Shown piece after piece: positions 37,417 to 48,673 of a DNA stretch of 64,000 bases. Source of the DNA: Microbacterium tenebrionis. GTDB taxonomy: Bacteria; Actinomycetota; Actinomycetes; Actinomycetales; Microbacteriaceae. The stretch is from contig NZ_CAHJXQ010000001.1 in NCBI RefSeq assembly GCF_903645325.1, positions 372,001 through 436,000 on the forward strand, in the 5' to 3' direction. The translations under genes were made by a program, and so were the position numbers. Numbering within the stretch: the first letter of the stretch is position 1; each line of letters begins with the position of its first letter. Under the pieces are notes generated by a model. That model had not been told where the DNA came from. It saw only the letters and a list, made by a program, of their open reading frames with translations, and did no database searches.

Positions 37417-38730
37417 TCAGACCAGGTCGCGCCAGTCGACCTCGTCGTCCTCGTCGTCCTCGTCGGGCACAGGAACCGCTCCGGTGACCACGGGGATCGA
37501 CACGGTCTCGGTCGGCGGCCCCATGATGGTCGCCTCGTCGCGCCGGTGCCGCAGCACGTCGTTGATGTACGAGGTGAGCACTTCGGCGAGCGGGATCGAG
37601 CGCCCGTGGCCCTGGGAGAGGTACCACCGGTGCTCGAGCACCTGGTGGAACACCTCGGCGGGTTCGAGCTTCGCCCGCAGCTCGTAGGGGATCGCCCGCA
37701 CGACCGGCTCGAACACGCGCGTGAGCCACTCGTGCGCGTACATCTCCTCGTCGGCCCACTCCTTGGTCGAGCGGGCGCGGAACTCGTCGAGGTCGTTGAG
37801 CAGGCGCCGGGCCTGGTTCTCCTCGACGTCGAGACCGGTCAGCCGGATGAGGCGGCGCTGATGGTGGCCGGCATCGACGACTTTGGGCTGGATGTGCACG
37901 ACCGTGCCGTCCGTGGTCGTCGCCATCGACATCTCGTCGATGTCGAACCCGAGGGCGTTGAGGCGTTCGACACGCTCGGTGATGCGCCAGGTCTCGTTCG
38001 CCGAGAACGATTCCTCGGCGGTCAGTGCTGCCCACAGCGAGTGGTAGGCCGAGACGATGCCGTCGGCGATCGCGACGGCATCCACGCCGTGCTCGAGGCG
38101 CCCGCCGGCGGCGAGGTCCATGATCTCGCCGGCGATGTTCGTGCGGGCGAGGTCCAGGTCGTAGAGACGCTGGCCTTCGGTCAGACCCTCCTCGTGCAGC
38201 TCGCCGGTCTCGGCATCAACGAGGTAGGCGGCGAACGCGCCCGCATCGCGACGGAACAGCGTGTTCGACAGCGACACGTCGCCCCAGTAGAAGCCGACGT
38301 TGTGCAGGCGGACCAGCAGCAGCGCCAGCGCGTCGACGAGACGCGTCGCGGTGTCCGGGCGCAGCACGCGGGTGAACAGGGCGCGGTACGGCATCGAGAA
38401 GCGCAGGTGCGAGGTCACCAGAGCTGCAGGCAGGGCATCTCCTGCGGAATCGGTGCGTCCGTCGATCACGGCTACACGGTCGACGCACGGCACGTCGAGC
38501 CGTGCGAGGCTGCCGAGCATCTCGTACTCGCGCTTGGCCATCTCGGCCGTGGTCTCCTTCACCGCGACGACACGGCCGGAGAGATCGGCGAAGCGCACCA
38601 GGTGGCGGGAGAGCCCTTTGGGCAGCGAGACGATGTGTTCGCTCGGCCATTTTCCGAGCGGCACCGACCAGGGAAGCCCCAGCAGCCCGGGGTCGACCGT
38701 GCTGGCGGTGATCCGCAAAGCGTCTTGCAT
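37417..38730 (-). CDS. DUF4032 kinase-like protein
   Basis: 437-aa conserved actinobacterial protein. The N-terminal part resembles a lipopolysaccharide-kinase/protein-kinase fold: VVAVKETTAEMAKREYEML (possible ATP Lys), LHNVGFYWGDVSLSNTLFRRD (catalytic-loop-like D-x-S-x-x-N) and AYLVDAETGE. The C-terminal half is the DUF4032 region. Activity is untested to my knowledge. It has a strongly acidic C-terminus (DEDDEDDEVD). Convergent with the oxidoreductase gene; downstream of the ugpC terminator. Confidence 0.85.
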   Translation of the reverse strand: MQDALRITASTVDPGLLGLPWSVPLGKWPSEHIVSLPKGLSRHLVRFADLSGRVVAVKETTAEMAKREYEMLGSLARLDVPCVDRVAVIDGRTDSAGDALPAALVTSHLRFSMPYRALFTRVLRPDTATRLVDALALLLVRLHNVGFYWGDVSLSNTLFRRDAGAFAAYLVDAETGELHEEGLTEGQRLYDLDLARTNIAGEIMDLAAGGRLEHGVDAVAIADGIVSAYHSLWAALTAEESFSANETWRITERVERLNALGFDIDEMSMATTTDGTVVHIQPKVVDAGHHQRRLIRLTGLDVEENQARRLLNDLDEFRARSTKEWADEEMYAHEWLTRVFEPVVRAIPYELRAKLEPAEVFHQVLEHRWYLSQGHGRSIPLAEVLTSYINDVLRHRRDEATIMGPPTETVSIPVVTGAVPVPDEDDEDDEVDWRDLV

Positions 38731-38758
38731 GGCCCTCCTGGATGCCGGGGAAGACGAC

Positions 38759-38793
38759 GCGGCGCGGGTGACCTGCTGGTCAGCCCGCGCCGC
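38759..38793 (-). terminator. hairpin terminator after ugpC
   Basis: GCGGCGCGGG and CCCGCGCCGC, then an inner TGACC/GGTCA with loop TGCT, give a 15-bp stem with one bulged G. It lies 14 bp beyond the ugpC stop on the minus strand. Confidence 0.75.
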
Positions 38794-38806
38794 GCGTGTG
38801 ACGAGG

Positions 38807-39913
<1,107 letters not shown>

Positions 39914-40146
39914 GATGTTTCTCCTTCACCGGCAGGTACGTGCCGGACGATCCGTTGTGATGGAAGCGGTGGAGAGACCCCACCGTGGCCCGTCGTCGGG
40001 CCGGTTTCAGTATGGCACGAAGCGCCCCGTCTGGGTATTTCCCAGCCTGGCTGGATACCATCGAACACGGTCCGGAGCACACACGCAGGCCGTGTGTCCG
40101 ACGGGTGCCGGGGAACCCGTCCCCGCCCAGATCTTCAAGAGGAACG

Positions 40147-41103
40147 ATGTCGAGCGACGAAACGCCGAACGTCCCCACCCCTCGCACGTCCCGTGAGGCG
40201 GTCCGGGAGAAGGCCCAGCAGGTGCACGCCAAGCAGTCGCGTGCCCGCATCATGCGACGCATCATCATCGGTGCCATCGCGATCGTGGCCGTCGGAGCCA
40301 TCGGCACCGCCGTCACGATGGCGATCAGCTCGAGCGTCTCGAAGCCCGTCCTGAGCCCGAAGGGCCTCGACGGCGACGGCATCGTCGTCGGCAGCGTCAG
40401 CGACATGTCGGCGGAGACCGTCCCGACCACACCCGTGCCGGAGGAGAGCGGTGCGGGCGAAGCGACCTCGGAGCCGGCGCCCACGGCGACGCCCACCACG
40501 GCCCCCGTCGACGTGCACATCTATGTCGACTACCTCTCGCCGGGCGCGGGAGACTTCGAGCTCGCCAACACCCGCCAGCTCGCCGGGTGGATCAACGAGG
40601 GCGCCGTGACGGTGACCTACCACCCGGTGGCGATGCTCACGGCCAGTTCCAACGGCACGAAGTATTCGCTTCGCGCGGCTGCCGCTGCAGCCTGCGTCGC
40701 GACGCATTCGCCCGACAAGTTCTACGCGTTCAACCACGAGCTCCTCGTGGACCAGCCCGAGGTCGACAGCCCCGGCGGCACCGACGCCGAGCTCGCCGAC
40801 TTGGCCGTCGCGGTCGGCGTCGACAGCGCCAAGGTCGTGCGCGCCTGCATCGAGGATCAGGACTACATCACCTGGGCCAAGAACGCGACCTCGCGTGCTC
40901 TCGAGGGTCCGCTGGACGGATCCGACGACCTCGTCCTCACCAGTGCGCCGATGATCGTCGTGAACGGCGAGGCCTATGTCGGGTCGCTCAAGGACCCGGC
41001 CGAGTTCTCGCAGTTCGTGCTCACCGTCGCCAGCGAGACCGAGCCGACGCCGGAGCCGACGACGACGTCGTCGCCCACGCCCACCGAGGCCCCTGCGTCG
41101 TAG
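40147..41103 (+). CDS. DsbA-like thioredoxin-fold membrane protein lacking the CxxC
   Basis: 318 aa. A cytoplasmic basic segment, one transmembrane helix (about 40-62), a Pro/Thr/Glu-rich spacer, a DsbA-like domain (about 120-295), and a Thr/Pro-rich tail. The strand VHIYVDYLSPGAGDFE aligns with the DsbA active site (FxDYxCPxCxxF), but Ser and Gly replace the two cysteines. The cis-Pro region TSAPMIVVNG is kept. It is therefore unlikely to be a disulfide oxidoreductase; a chaperone-like or binding role is possible. ATG 40147 has AAGAGGAAC upstream. Confidence 0.85.
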   Translation: MSSDETPNVPTPRTSREAVREKAQQVHAKQSRARIMRRIIIGAIAIVAVGAIGTAVTMAISSSVSKPVLSPKGLDGDGIVVGSVSDMSAETVPTTPVPEESGAGEATSEPAPTATPTTAPVDVHIYVDYLSPGAGDFELANTRQLAGWINEGAVTVTYHPVAMLTASSNGTKYSLRAAAAAACVATHSPDKFYAFNHELLVDQPEVDSPGGTDAELADLAVAVGVDSAKVVRACIEDQDYITWAKNATSRALEGPLDGSDDLVLTSAPMIVVNGEAYVGSLKDPAEFSQFVLTVASETEPTPEPTTTSSPTPTEAPAS

Positions 41104-41145
41104 TTACCGACTCGCGCGTCCGGCTCGCTAAGCTGGACGCCGTTC

Positions 41146-41218
41146 GCCGACTTAGCTCAGCTGGTAGAGCACCTGTCTTGTAAACAGGCGGTCGCGGGTT
41201 CGAGTCCCGCAGTCGGCT
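41146..41218 (+). tRNA. tRNA-Thr (anticodon UGU)
   Basis: Acceptor GCCGACT pairs with AGTCGGC; D arm GCTC/GAGC; anticodon stem CCTGT/ACAGG encloses CTTGTAA, anticodon TGT; T loop TTCGAGT; discriminator T. The genome continues CCG, so CCA is not fully encoded. Confidence 0.96.
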
Positions 41219-41235
41219 CCGTAGTTCTCCCGGCG

Positions 41236-41541
41236 TCAGCGCTCGCTGTTCGGCCGGCGTCCGCGCCGCGGGCGATCGTGCCAGGCCGCGATGGCCTCCG
41301 GCGTCAGGTCATCGCGATCCCAGAGGTATCCCGAGACGTTCCCGATCGGGTCGATGAACGCATCGCTCGCGGGCGAGGCCTCACCGGCGTCCCGGCGTCG
41401 CATCGTCTGCCGCAGCGACACCGGCGTCACGCCCAGGAGCTCGGCTACCTCTTCGATGGTCGCGTAGCGCGCCGCGAAGCGCGGTTCCGTCGTCCCGTCG
41501 CGCAGTGCGCGGGGACGCGGGCGGTCGTCTTCGGACCCCAT
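41236..41541 (-). CDS. small HTH-like hypothetical protein
   Basis: 101 aa with a probable helix-turn-helix of the MerR/excisionase sort: RYATIEEVAELLGVTPVSLRQTMRRR. The C-terminus (FIDPIGNVSGYLWDRDDLTPEAIAAWHDRP) resembles the DNA-contact wing plus the GYLWDRDDL motif of small DNA-binding proteins. It lies just after tRNA-Thr, oriented toward it, and is divergent from the phosphatase gene. Function unknown. Confidence 0.7.
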   Translation of the reverse strand: MGSEDDRPRPRALRDGTTEPRFAARYATIEEVAELLGVTPVSLRQTMRRRDAGEASPASDAFIDPIGNVSGYLWDRDDLTPEAIAAWHDRPRRGRRPNSER

Positions 41542-41596
41542 GATCTCTCCCGATCTGTGCAGTCAGACCACGATAGCCGACCACTACGATGGCGCC

Positions 41597-42337
41597 ATGG
41601 GCGATGCCGTCTCCCGTCTCGATGTGCCAGGGACGTACAACTTCCGCGAGGTCGCGCCCGGGGTACTGGCGCCCGGCGTGCTCTATCGTTCGGATGCGCT
41701 GCACCGGCTCGACCGAGCAGGCCGGCGACGCATCCGCGAATTCGGCATCGGGACCGTGCTCGATCTGCGATCGACCATCGACCGCGGTGTGAGCGGTCGT
41801 GATCGTCTGCGCGGCACGGGCGCCGTCCGGGTCGGCATCCCGATCGACGGCACACCCCGGCGGATCGATCTCGACACGATCAGCCTCTCCGGTGTATATC
41901 GGACGATCGTCTCCCGCCATCGCTCTGCGCTGGGGCGCATCGTCCGAGAGATCGCGGCGTCCGACGGCGCCGTCGTCGTGCACTGCACCGCGGGCAAGGA
42001 TCGCACGGGTCTGGTCGTCGCGCTCGTGCTGGAGGCGATCGGCATCGACCGCGCGGTGACGCTTGCCGACTACGCCGCGACGGCGGCGAACCTCGAGGGG
42101 GAGTGGACGGAGCGGATGCTGCGCAAGGCGCGCACGTTCCGTGTACGGATCACCGACGAGGTCGTCGCGGTGCTCACCGGGTCGCCGTCCCAGGTCCTCG
42201 CCGACGCCCTCGACTGGATAAACGACGAGTACGGCGGCGTGTCCGCGTATCTGGCCGGCGCCGGCGTCGACGACAGTGTGCTGACGGCGCTGAGGGACAA
42301 GCTCCTCAGCGCTCGTCCGCCCGCGGCGCAGCGCTGA
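41597..42337 (+). CDS. protein-tyrosine phosphatase, PtpB-like
   Basis: 246-aa phosphatase with the P-loop VVHCTAGKDRTGLV (Cys130 nucleophile, Arg136). The HCxxGKDR form is that of the PtpB/dual-specificity group. N-terminal TYNFREV...GVLYRSDALHRL, then VLDLRS, agree. It may act on phosphotyrosine proteins or phosphoinositides; no substrate can be read from the sequence. The C-terminus overlaps the convergent SRAP gene by 32 bp. Confidence 0.88.
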   Translation: MGDAVSRLDVPGTYNFREVAPGVLAPGVLYRSDALHRLDRAGRRRIREFGIGTVLDLRSTIDRGVSGRDRLRGTGAVRVGIPIDGTPRRIDLDTISLSGVYRTIVSRHRSALGRIVREIAASDGAVVVHCTAGKDRTGLVVALVLEAIGIDRAVTLADYAATAANLEGEWTERMLRKARTFRVRITDEVVAVLTGSPSQVLADALDWINDEYGGVSAYLAGAGVDDSVLTALRDKLLSARPPAAQR

Positions 42338-42944
42338 CCCTGCCGGCGACGTCGGCGGACGCGATCAGCGCCTCGTCGATGAGTTCTCGACTCGGGGCTC
42401 CGGTGAGCCAGTCCGCACTCATGGCCGGCGGGATGAGCACCGGCATCCGGTCGTGGATCTCGACGAGGTGATCGGGCGCCGGAGCCATGACGATCGAATA
42501 GCAGGTGACCCACTCGCCGTCCGGGGTCCGCCCGCGCTGCGTGACCGCGGCCATGCCGAACAGGGCGCCCTCGTCCACGCGGAACTCGTGCCAGACCCGC
42601 TCGGGCTTGCGCATCTCGAACCACCCGGTCGTGGGCACGATCGCGCGGCCGCGCATCTTGCCCGGCTGATCCTGCAGACGCTCGGAGCGGGTGTTGATCG
42701 AGGGGAACTTCGACGGCTGTCCGCCCACGAGGAACCCCCACCACGCCGTCTCGAGCGCGGCGGGCCCGTCGTCCGCCGGCACGATGAGCGGGTTGAGGTT
42801 GCGCAGATTCCTCCCGGTCGGTCGCAGCGTCTCGCCATCGTTCGCCTGCGCCCACGAGCGCAGTCCTTCGAGAATGTCGGCGTCGGCCTCGGCCAGGAGC
42901 TCGACATCGGTGAAGCGTGGATCCAGCCCATAGCTCGCGCACAT
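42306..42944 (-). CDS. SOS response-associated peptidase (SRAP/YedK/HMCES family)
   Basis: 212 aa. MCASYGLDPRF places the catalytic Cys at position 2. Other family residues are NLNPLIVPADDGP, AWWGFLV, INTRSERL, and TTGWFEMRKPE with the conserved Glu; HDRMPVLIPP carries the active His. SRAP proteins form a thiazolidine crosslink to abasic sites in single-stranded DNA and so shield them. The start at 42944 is fixed by the need for Cys2. Confidence 0.92.
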   Translation of the reverse strand: MCASYGLDPRFTDVELLAEADADILEGLRSWAQANDGETLRPTGRNLRNLNPLIVPADDGPAALETAWWGFLVGGQPSKFPSINTRSERLQDQPGKMRGRAIVPTTGWFEMRKPERVWHEFRVDEGALFGMAAVTQRGRTPDGEWVTCYSIVMAPAPDHLVEIHDRMPVLIPPAMSADWLTGAPSRELIDEALIASADVAGRVSAAPRADER

Positions 42945-43006
42945 GCCCGTCAGCGTACCCGCCGCCGCAGACATCGGCGCCGCGCATCCTCGGGTACTGT
43001 GCTGAG

Positions 43007-43945
43007 GTGACCCCGAACCGCCGACTGCCCGCCCCGGTCGCACTCGGCGGGGCCGTCGCCATCGGGGTGATGACCGCTATCCAGGCGCGGGTCAACGGCG
43101 TCCTGGGCGTGCGCCTCGGCGACGGCATCGTGGCCGGGCTCGTCTCGTTCACGGCGGGGCTGATCATCCTCGTCGCCGTCACGGTCGCAGTCCCGTCGTC
43201 GCGAGCAGGCGCCGCACGCCTGTGGAACGGTCTGCGCACCCGGCACGTGCCCATCTGGATGCTGTGCGGCGGCGCGTGCGGCGCACTCACCGTCTCCACG
43301 CAGGGGCTCACCGCCGGTGTCCTCGGCGTCTCGCTCTTCACCGTCGGCGTCGTCGCGGGGCAGACCGTGAACGGACTGATCCTCGATCGCCTCGGCGTCG
43401 GCCCCTCAGGCGTCGTCGCCGTCACACCGGGCCGCGTGCTGGGCGGGCTGTTCGCGCTCGCAGCGGTCGGGATCTCCCTCAGCGGCGACGCTCTCGCACG
43501 CGCACCCTGGTGGCTGCTCGTGCTTCCGTTCGCGGCCGGCGTCGGGATCGCCTGGCAGTCGGCGGCGAACGGTCGGCTCGCGCAGCGGGTGGCGTCGCCG
43601 GTGACGGCGACGCTCGTGAGCTTCGCGGGCGGCACAGCCGTCCTGGCACTCGCCGCCGCGCTCAGCGTGGCGTTCACCGGGATGCCGCAGGCCCTGCCCG
43701 CTGAGCCGTGGCTGTACCTCGGCGGGGTGCTGGGCTTCGCCTACATCTTCCTCGGCGCGACGATCGTCGCTCACACCGGTGTGCTGCTGCTCGGCCTGGG
43801 TTCCGTGCTCGGGCAGCTCGTCACCTCGGTGATCATCGACCTGCTGTGGCCGGCCTCCGCGGGCCCTGCACTGTGGCAGCTCCTGGCGATGATCGGCGTC
43901 GCGGTGGCATCGGTGATCGCGGCGCTCCCGTGGCGGCGCCGCTGA
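43007..43945 (+). CDS. DMT-superfamily transporter (DUF606/YdcZ)
   Basis: 312-aa membrane protein of two homologous halves with about ten helices. Repeated motifs are AIQARVNGVLGVRLGDGIVAGLVSF in the first half and AWQSAANGRLAQRVASPVTATLVSFAGG in the second, which are the DUF606 signature. GTG start at 43007 with GCTGAG upstream. Substrate unknown. Confidence 0.88.
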   Translation: MTPNRRLPAPVALGGAVAIGVMTAIQARVNGVLGVRLGDGIVAGLVSFTAGLIILVAVTVAVPSSRAGAARLWNGLRTRHVPIWMLCGGACGALTVSTQGLTAGVLGVSLFTVGVVAGQTVNGLILDRLGVGPSGVVAVTPGRVLGGLFALAAVGISLSGDALARAPWWLLVLPFAAGVGIAWQSAANGRLAQRVASPVTATLVSFAGGTAVLALAAALSVAFTGMPQALPAEPWLYLGGVLGFAYIFLGATIVAHTGVLLLGLGSVLGQLVTSVIIDLLWPASAGPALWQLLAMIGVAVASVIAALPWRRR

Positions 43946-43948
43946 ACG

Positions 43949-44527
43949 CTAGCCCTTCGGGCGCTTCTTCGGCGCGTCCGGCTTCTTCGACTTCTTCGAC
44001 GGCATCCGCGTCAGGAACGCCTCGGCGTCGATCGTCTTGCGCCGTTCGGGCCGGGAGCGCTCCGGTTTGCCGCCGACATAGAGCCAGCCGAGCAGTTCCT
44101 CGTTCTTCTCGAGGCCGTGCGCCTTCGCGACCGCGCGGGAGCGCGTGTAGTGCCCCGTGCGCCACAGCACGCCCCAGCCGGCTTCGTCCAGGAGCAGACT
44201 GAGCGTGTGCGCGACGCCCGCGGCGACGGCCTCCTGCTCCCAGCGCGGAACCTTGGAGCTCTTGCGGAAGCTCGCCACCACGGCGATCAGCAGCGGCGCC
44301 CGCAGCGGCTTCGTAGACGGGCGCGAGCGCTCGGCCTTGCCGATCGCCTTGCCGAGCCGGTGGCGGTCATCCCCGCGCAGCTCGATCAGGCGCCACGGCC
44401 GCAGCGACGAGTGGTCCGCCACCCGGCCCGCCGCGGAGATCAAGCGGACGAGATCCTCGTGCGATGGCGCATCATCGGTGACCTTCGACCAGGATCGCCT
44501 GGTCAGCGCCGCATCGAACGCGCTCAA
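43949..44527 (-). CDS. nitroreductase family protein
   Basis: About 192 aa. The N-terminal TRRSWSKVTDDAPSHEDLVRLISAAGRVADHSSLRPWRLIEL is a nitroreductase FMN-binding pattern; AGVAHTLSLLLDEAGWGVLWRTG and LLGWLYVGGKP are further blocks. It uses FMN and NAD(P)H; the substrate is unknown. The TTG at 44527 is proposed because it overlaps the msrB stop (TTGA) and fits the family start. The C-terminus is very basic (SKKSKKPDAPKKRPKG). Confidence 0.8.
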   Translation of the reverse strand: MSAFDAALTRRSWSKVTDDAPSHEDLVRLISAAGRVADHSSLRPWRLIELRGDDRHRLGKAIGKAERSRPSTKPLRAPLLIAVVASFRKSSKVPRWEQEAVAAGVAHTLSLLLDEAGWGVLWRTGHYTRSRAVAKAHGLEKNEELLGWLYVGGKPERSRPERRKTIDAEAFLTRMPSKKSKKPDAPKKRPKG

Positions 44528-44934
44528 GCTTCGGGAGTCTCGGGGCTGAAGTTCAGAGCCAGGGAGTTCATGCAGTACCGGTCGCCGGTGGGCGTGCCGA
44601 ACCCGTCGGGGAACACGTGGCCGAGGTGCGAGCCGCAGCTCGCGCAGCGGACCTCGGTGCGCTGCATCCCCAGGGTGTTGTCCTCGAGCAGCTGTACCGC
44701 GTCGGGTCGGATCGACTCGTAGAAGCTCGGCCAGCCGCATCCGGAGTCGAACTTCGTGCCGCTCTTGAACAGTTCGGCGCCGCACGCGCCGCAGGTGTAC
44801 AGCCCGGCGCGGGACTCGTCCAGGAGCTCGCCGGTCCAGGCGCGCTCGGTGGCGGCTTCGCGCAGAACCGCGTACTGATCGTCGCCGAGCTCTTCGCGCC
44901 ATTCGGCGTCGGTCTTCTTCACGCTGTAGTCCAT
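44524..44934 (-). CDS. msrB: peptide-methionine (R)-S-oxide reductase
   Basis: 136-aa repair enzyme reducing methionine-R-sulfoxide. Zinc cysteines are in TCGACGAELF and RCASCGSHLGHVF; GCGWPSFYESI is the substrate pocket; the nucleophilic Cys is in RYCMNSLALNF. The ATG at 44934 follows AGGAGG. It is co-transcribed with the nitroreductase gene. Normal length. Confidence 0.96.
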   Translation of the reverse strand: MDYSVKKTDAEWREELGDDQYAVLREAATERAWTGELLDESRAGLYTCGACGAELFKSGTKFDSGCGWPSFYESIRPDAVQLLEDNTLGMQRTEVRCASCGSHLGHVFPDGFGTPTGDRYCMNSLALNFSPETPEA

Positions 44935-45028
44935 ACGTCCTCCTGAGTCGCTTCCATTGTCCCCCGTCCACGAGGCAGGAGGGCCATCATGACGAGAGGT
45001 GACGACGGCGGAGGGAGAGAATGGAGCC

Positions 45029-46021
45029 ATGACGGATGCTGTTCGCGAACGCTACGAGCGCTTCGCGCGCGACGAGGCGCCGGGCCGGTCGGACCTCTAC
45101 ACGGAATGGGCGCGGGGTGCGGCATCCGATCCCGAGGTGCGAGCGATCCTCGCGCGCATCCCTGAGAACCGGCGCCAGCCGCCCCTCGTCTTCGCCGTCA
45201 CCCGGATGCTGGGCGCACCGCTCGACGGATACCCGGTCTGGCGCGCCTTCGTGCGGGCGAATGCGGACGCCGTCGTCGCGGAGTGCGCCGCGCGCAGTGT
45301 GCAGACCAACGAGCCGCTTCGTCTCGCCCCGCTGCTGCCCGTTCTCTCGGAGATCGACGGCCCCATCGCGCTGCTCGAGCTCGGAGCGTCGGCCGGCCTG
45401 TGCCTGTACCCCGACCGCTACTCCTACCGCTTCGTCGACGAGGACGGACTGCTGCGGGCGAGCCTCGACCCGTCGGGCGGCGTCTCGTCGGTCGTGCTCA
45501 CCAGCGAGGTCCGCGGTGCCATGATGCCGGCCCTGCGGATGCCCGAGGTCGTGTGGCGCGCAGGCATCGACCTCGCACCCCTCGACGCCGGGGATCCGCG
45601 CGATCGCGCCTGGCTGCAGGGTCTCGTCTGGCCCGGCGAGACCGGGCGCGAGGAGCGGATCGCCGCGGCGCTCGACATCGCGGCATCCGATCCTCCGTCG
45701 ATCGTGAAAGGGGATGCATCGCAGGTCGCAGCGGTGGCGGCATCCGCCCCGCCGGACGCGACACTCGTGATCACCACGCCCGGCGTGCTCGCGCACATTC
45801 CGCGTGCGCAGAGGCTGGCGCTGATCGACCGCGTGCGCGGTCTGCCCGCCCGCTGGATCACGATCGACGCGCCCGCGCTGCACGAGGCATGGAACCCGCC
45901 CGTGGACGCCTCGACCTGGCCGGGCTTCGTCGTCGCTCTCGACGGCGACGTGCGCGCCGCGGCGGATCCGCTCGGCGGCTGGTGGGAGTGGCGCGCGAGC
46001 GCAGGGCCGTCGCGCGCCTAA
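45029..46021 (+). CDS. DUF2332 family protein
   Basis: 330 aa, a conserved actinobacterial family without known function. Hallmarks are the N-terminal RYERFARDEAPGRSDLYTEWARG, QTNEPLRLAPLLPVLSEI, LLELGASAGLCLYPDRYSY (resembles a methyltransferase motif I but the fold is unproven), and TTPGVLAHIPRAQR. ATG 45029 is preceded by GGAG. It precedes DUF3263 and LytR_C genes in one direction. Confidence 0.85.
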   Translation: MTDAVRERYERFARDEAPGRSDLYTEWARGAASDPEVRAILARIPENRRQPPLVFAVTRMLGAPLDGYPVWRAFVRANADAVVAECAARSVQTNEPLRLAPLLPVLSEIDGPIALLELGASAGLCLYPDRYSYRFVDEDGLLRASLDPSGGVSSVVLTSEVRGAMMPALRMPEVVWRAGIDLAPLDAGDPRDRAWLQGLVWPGETGREERIAAALDIAASDPPSIVKGDASQVAAVAASAPPDATLVITTPGVLAHIPRAQRLALIDRVRGLPARWITIDAPALHEAWNPPVDASTWPGFVVALDGDVRAAADPLGGWWEWRASAGPSRA

Positions 46022-46030
46022 CCTGGACCC

Positions 46031-46288
46031 ATGCTCGGAGACCTCACCGATCGCGATCGCGCGATCCTCGCCCTGGAGGCGGCCTGGCCGCGCCACGGCG
46101 GGAGCAAGGAGGAGGCGATCCGCAGCACGCTCGGCATGAGCCCCGCACGCTACTACCAGCTGCTGGGCCGGCTCATCGACACCGAGCAGGCGCTCGAGCA
46201 CGACCCGCTCCTGGTCCGGCGGCTGCGCCGGTTGCGCGAGCATCGCGCAGATCAGCGCAGTGCGCGGATGCGCGGTTTCGCCGGGTAA
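46031..46288 (+). CDS. DUF3263 protein
   Basis: 85-aa basic protein. LTDRDRAILALEAAWPRHGGSKEEAIRSTLGMSPARYYQLLGRLID is the DUF3263 domain, which looks like a small HTH and occurs across actinobacteria. It adjoins the LytR_C gene 9 bp downstream, a recurrent pairing. Confidence 0.88.
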   Translation: MLGDLTDRDRAILALEAAWPRHGGSKEEAIRSTLGMSPARYYQLLGRLIDTEQALEHDPLLVRRLRRLREHRADQRSARMRGFAG

Positions 46289-46297
46289 CATCAACGG

Positions 46298-46873
46298 GTG
46301 CCCCAGCCCGTGAGAGACCGCTTCGACGACATTTCCCGAACCTCAGGACGTGTGGGGGCGCATCGCGCCGAGGCACCGGGCATGAACGGCTGGATCGTGC
46401 TGCTGTGGTCGGTCGTCGCAGCACTCGTCCTCATCGTCGCCGGCATCTTCGTCGCTCTCGTGATGATGGGGCGGATCACGCTGTTCCCGGTCGCCGAGGA
46501 TTCCGCGGCGCCTCTCCCGGAGGAGACCGGGGTTGTCGACACGAGCTACTCCGTCCTCATCCTCAACGCCACCGCCGAGGAGGGGCTCGAAGAGCAGGTG
46601 CGCGAGACCCTTATCAACGCGCAGTGGCCGGATGAGCTCATCAGCTACGGCCCCGCGGGGCAGCAGGACTTCGCCGAGACCACCGTGTACTGCGTCGCCG
46701 ACGACGAGCGCGAGGCGGCGCTGGGCCTCGCCGATCTCATCGGGGGAGCCCTGGTCGACCAGAGCGACATCTACGCCGATCCCAATGACCCGGAGCAGAA
46801 GCAGCTCGTCGTCGTGATCGGTCTGGACCGCTCGAGCACTCAGCCGGAATCCACCCAGACGCCCGCCGAGTAG
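46298..46873 (+). CDS. LytR C-terminal domain membrane protein
   Basis: 191 aa. A short cytoplasmic N-terminus, one transmembrane helix (WIVLLWSVVAALVLIVAGIF), then an extracytoplasmic LytR_C-type domain (TSYSVLILNATAEEGLEEQVRETL, ISYGPAGQQDFAETTVYCV). These proteins are linked with cell-wall polymer metabolism but lack the LCP catalytic domain. GTG start at 46298. The tail is polar and acidic. groL follows after a promoter with CIRCE. Confidence 0.85.
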   Translation: MPQPVRDRFDDISRTSGRVGAHRAEAPGMNGWIVLLWSVVAALVLIVAGIFVALVMMGRITLFPVAEDSAAPLPEETGVVDTSYSVLILNATAEEGLEEQVRETLINAQWPDELISYGPAGQQDFAETTVYCVADDEREAALGLADLIGGALVDQSDIYADPNDPEQKQLVVVIGLDRSSTQPESTQTPAE

Positions 46874-46889
46874 ACGCCGCCCTCACGGC

Positions 46890-46918
46890 TTGCACTCGAT
46901 GGGGTCGAGTGCCAGAAT
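46890..46918 (+). promoter_or_regulatory. groL promoter
   Basis: TTGCAC (46890-46895), 17-nt spacer, CAGAAT (46913-46918): a good housekeeping-sigma promoter placed 6 bp before CIRCE. Confidence 0.75.
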
Positions 46919-46923
46919 GGGCG

Positions 46924-46950
46924 TTAGCACTCTCTTCCTCTGAGTGCTAA
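46924..46950 (+). promoter_or_regulatory. CIRCE operator (HrcA site)
   Basis: Perfect TTAGCACTC-N9-GAGTGCTAA, the consensus CIRCE element, 37 bp before the groL ATG. HrcA should repress here at normal temperature. Confidence 0.97.
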
Positions 46951-48606
<1,656 letters not shown>

Positions 48607-48621
48607 TAAGCCCAGTCCGTA

Positions 48622-48657
48622 CAGAAGCGCCCCGGCCGTCACGCCGGGGCGCTTCTG
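48622..48657. terminator. terminator between groL and the WXG100 gene
   Basis: Perfect 15-bp stem CAGAAGCGCCCCGGC / GCCGGGGCGCTTCTG with a 6-nt loop, between convergent genes. Confidence 0.85.
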
Positions 48658-48673
48658 CGTTCCGTCGGGGCGG

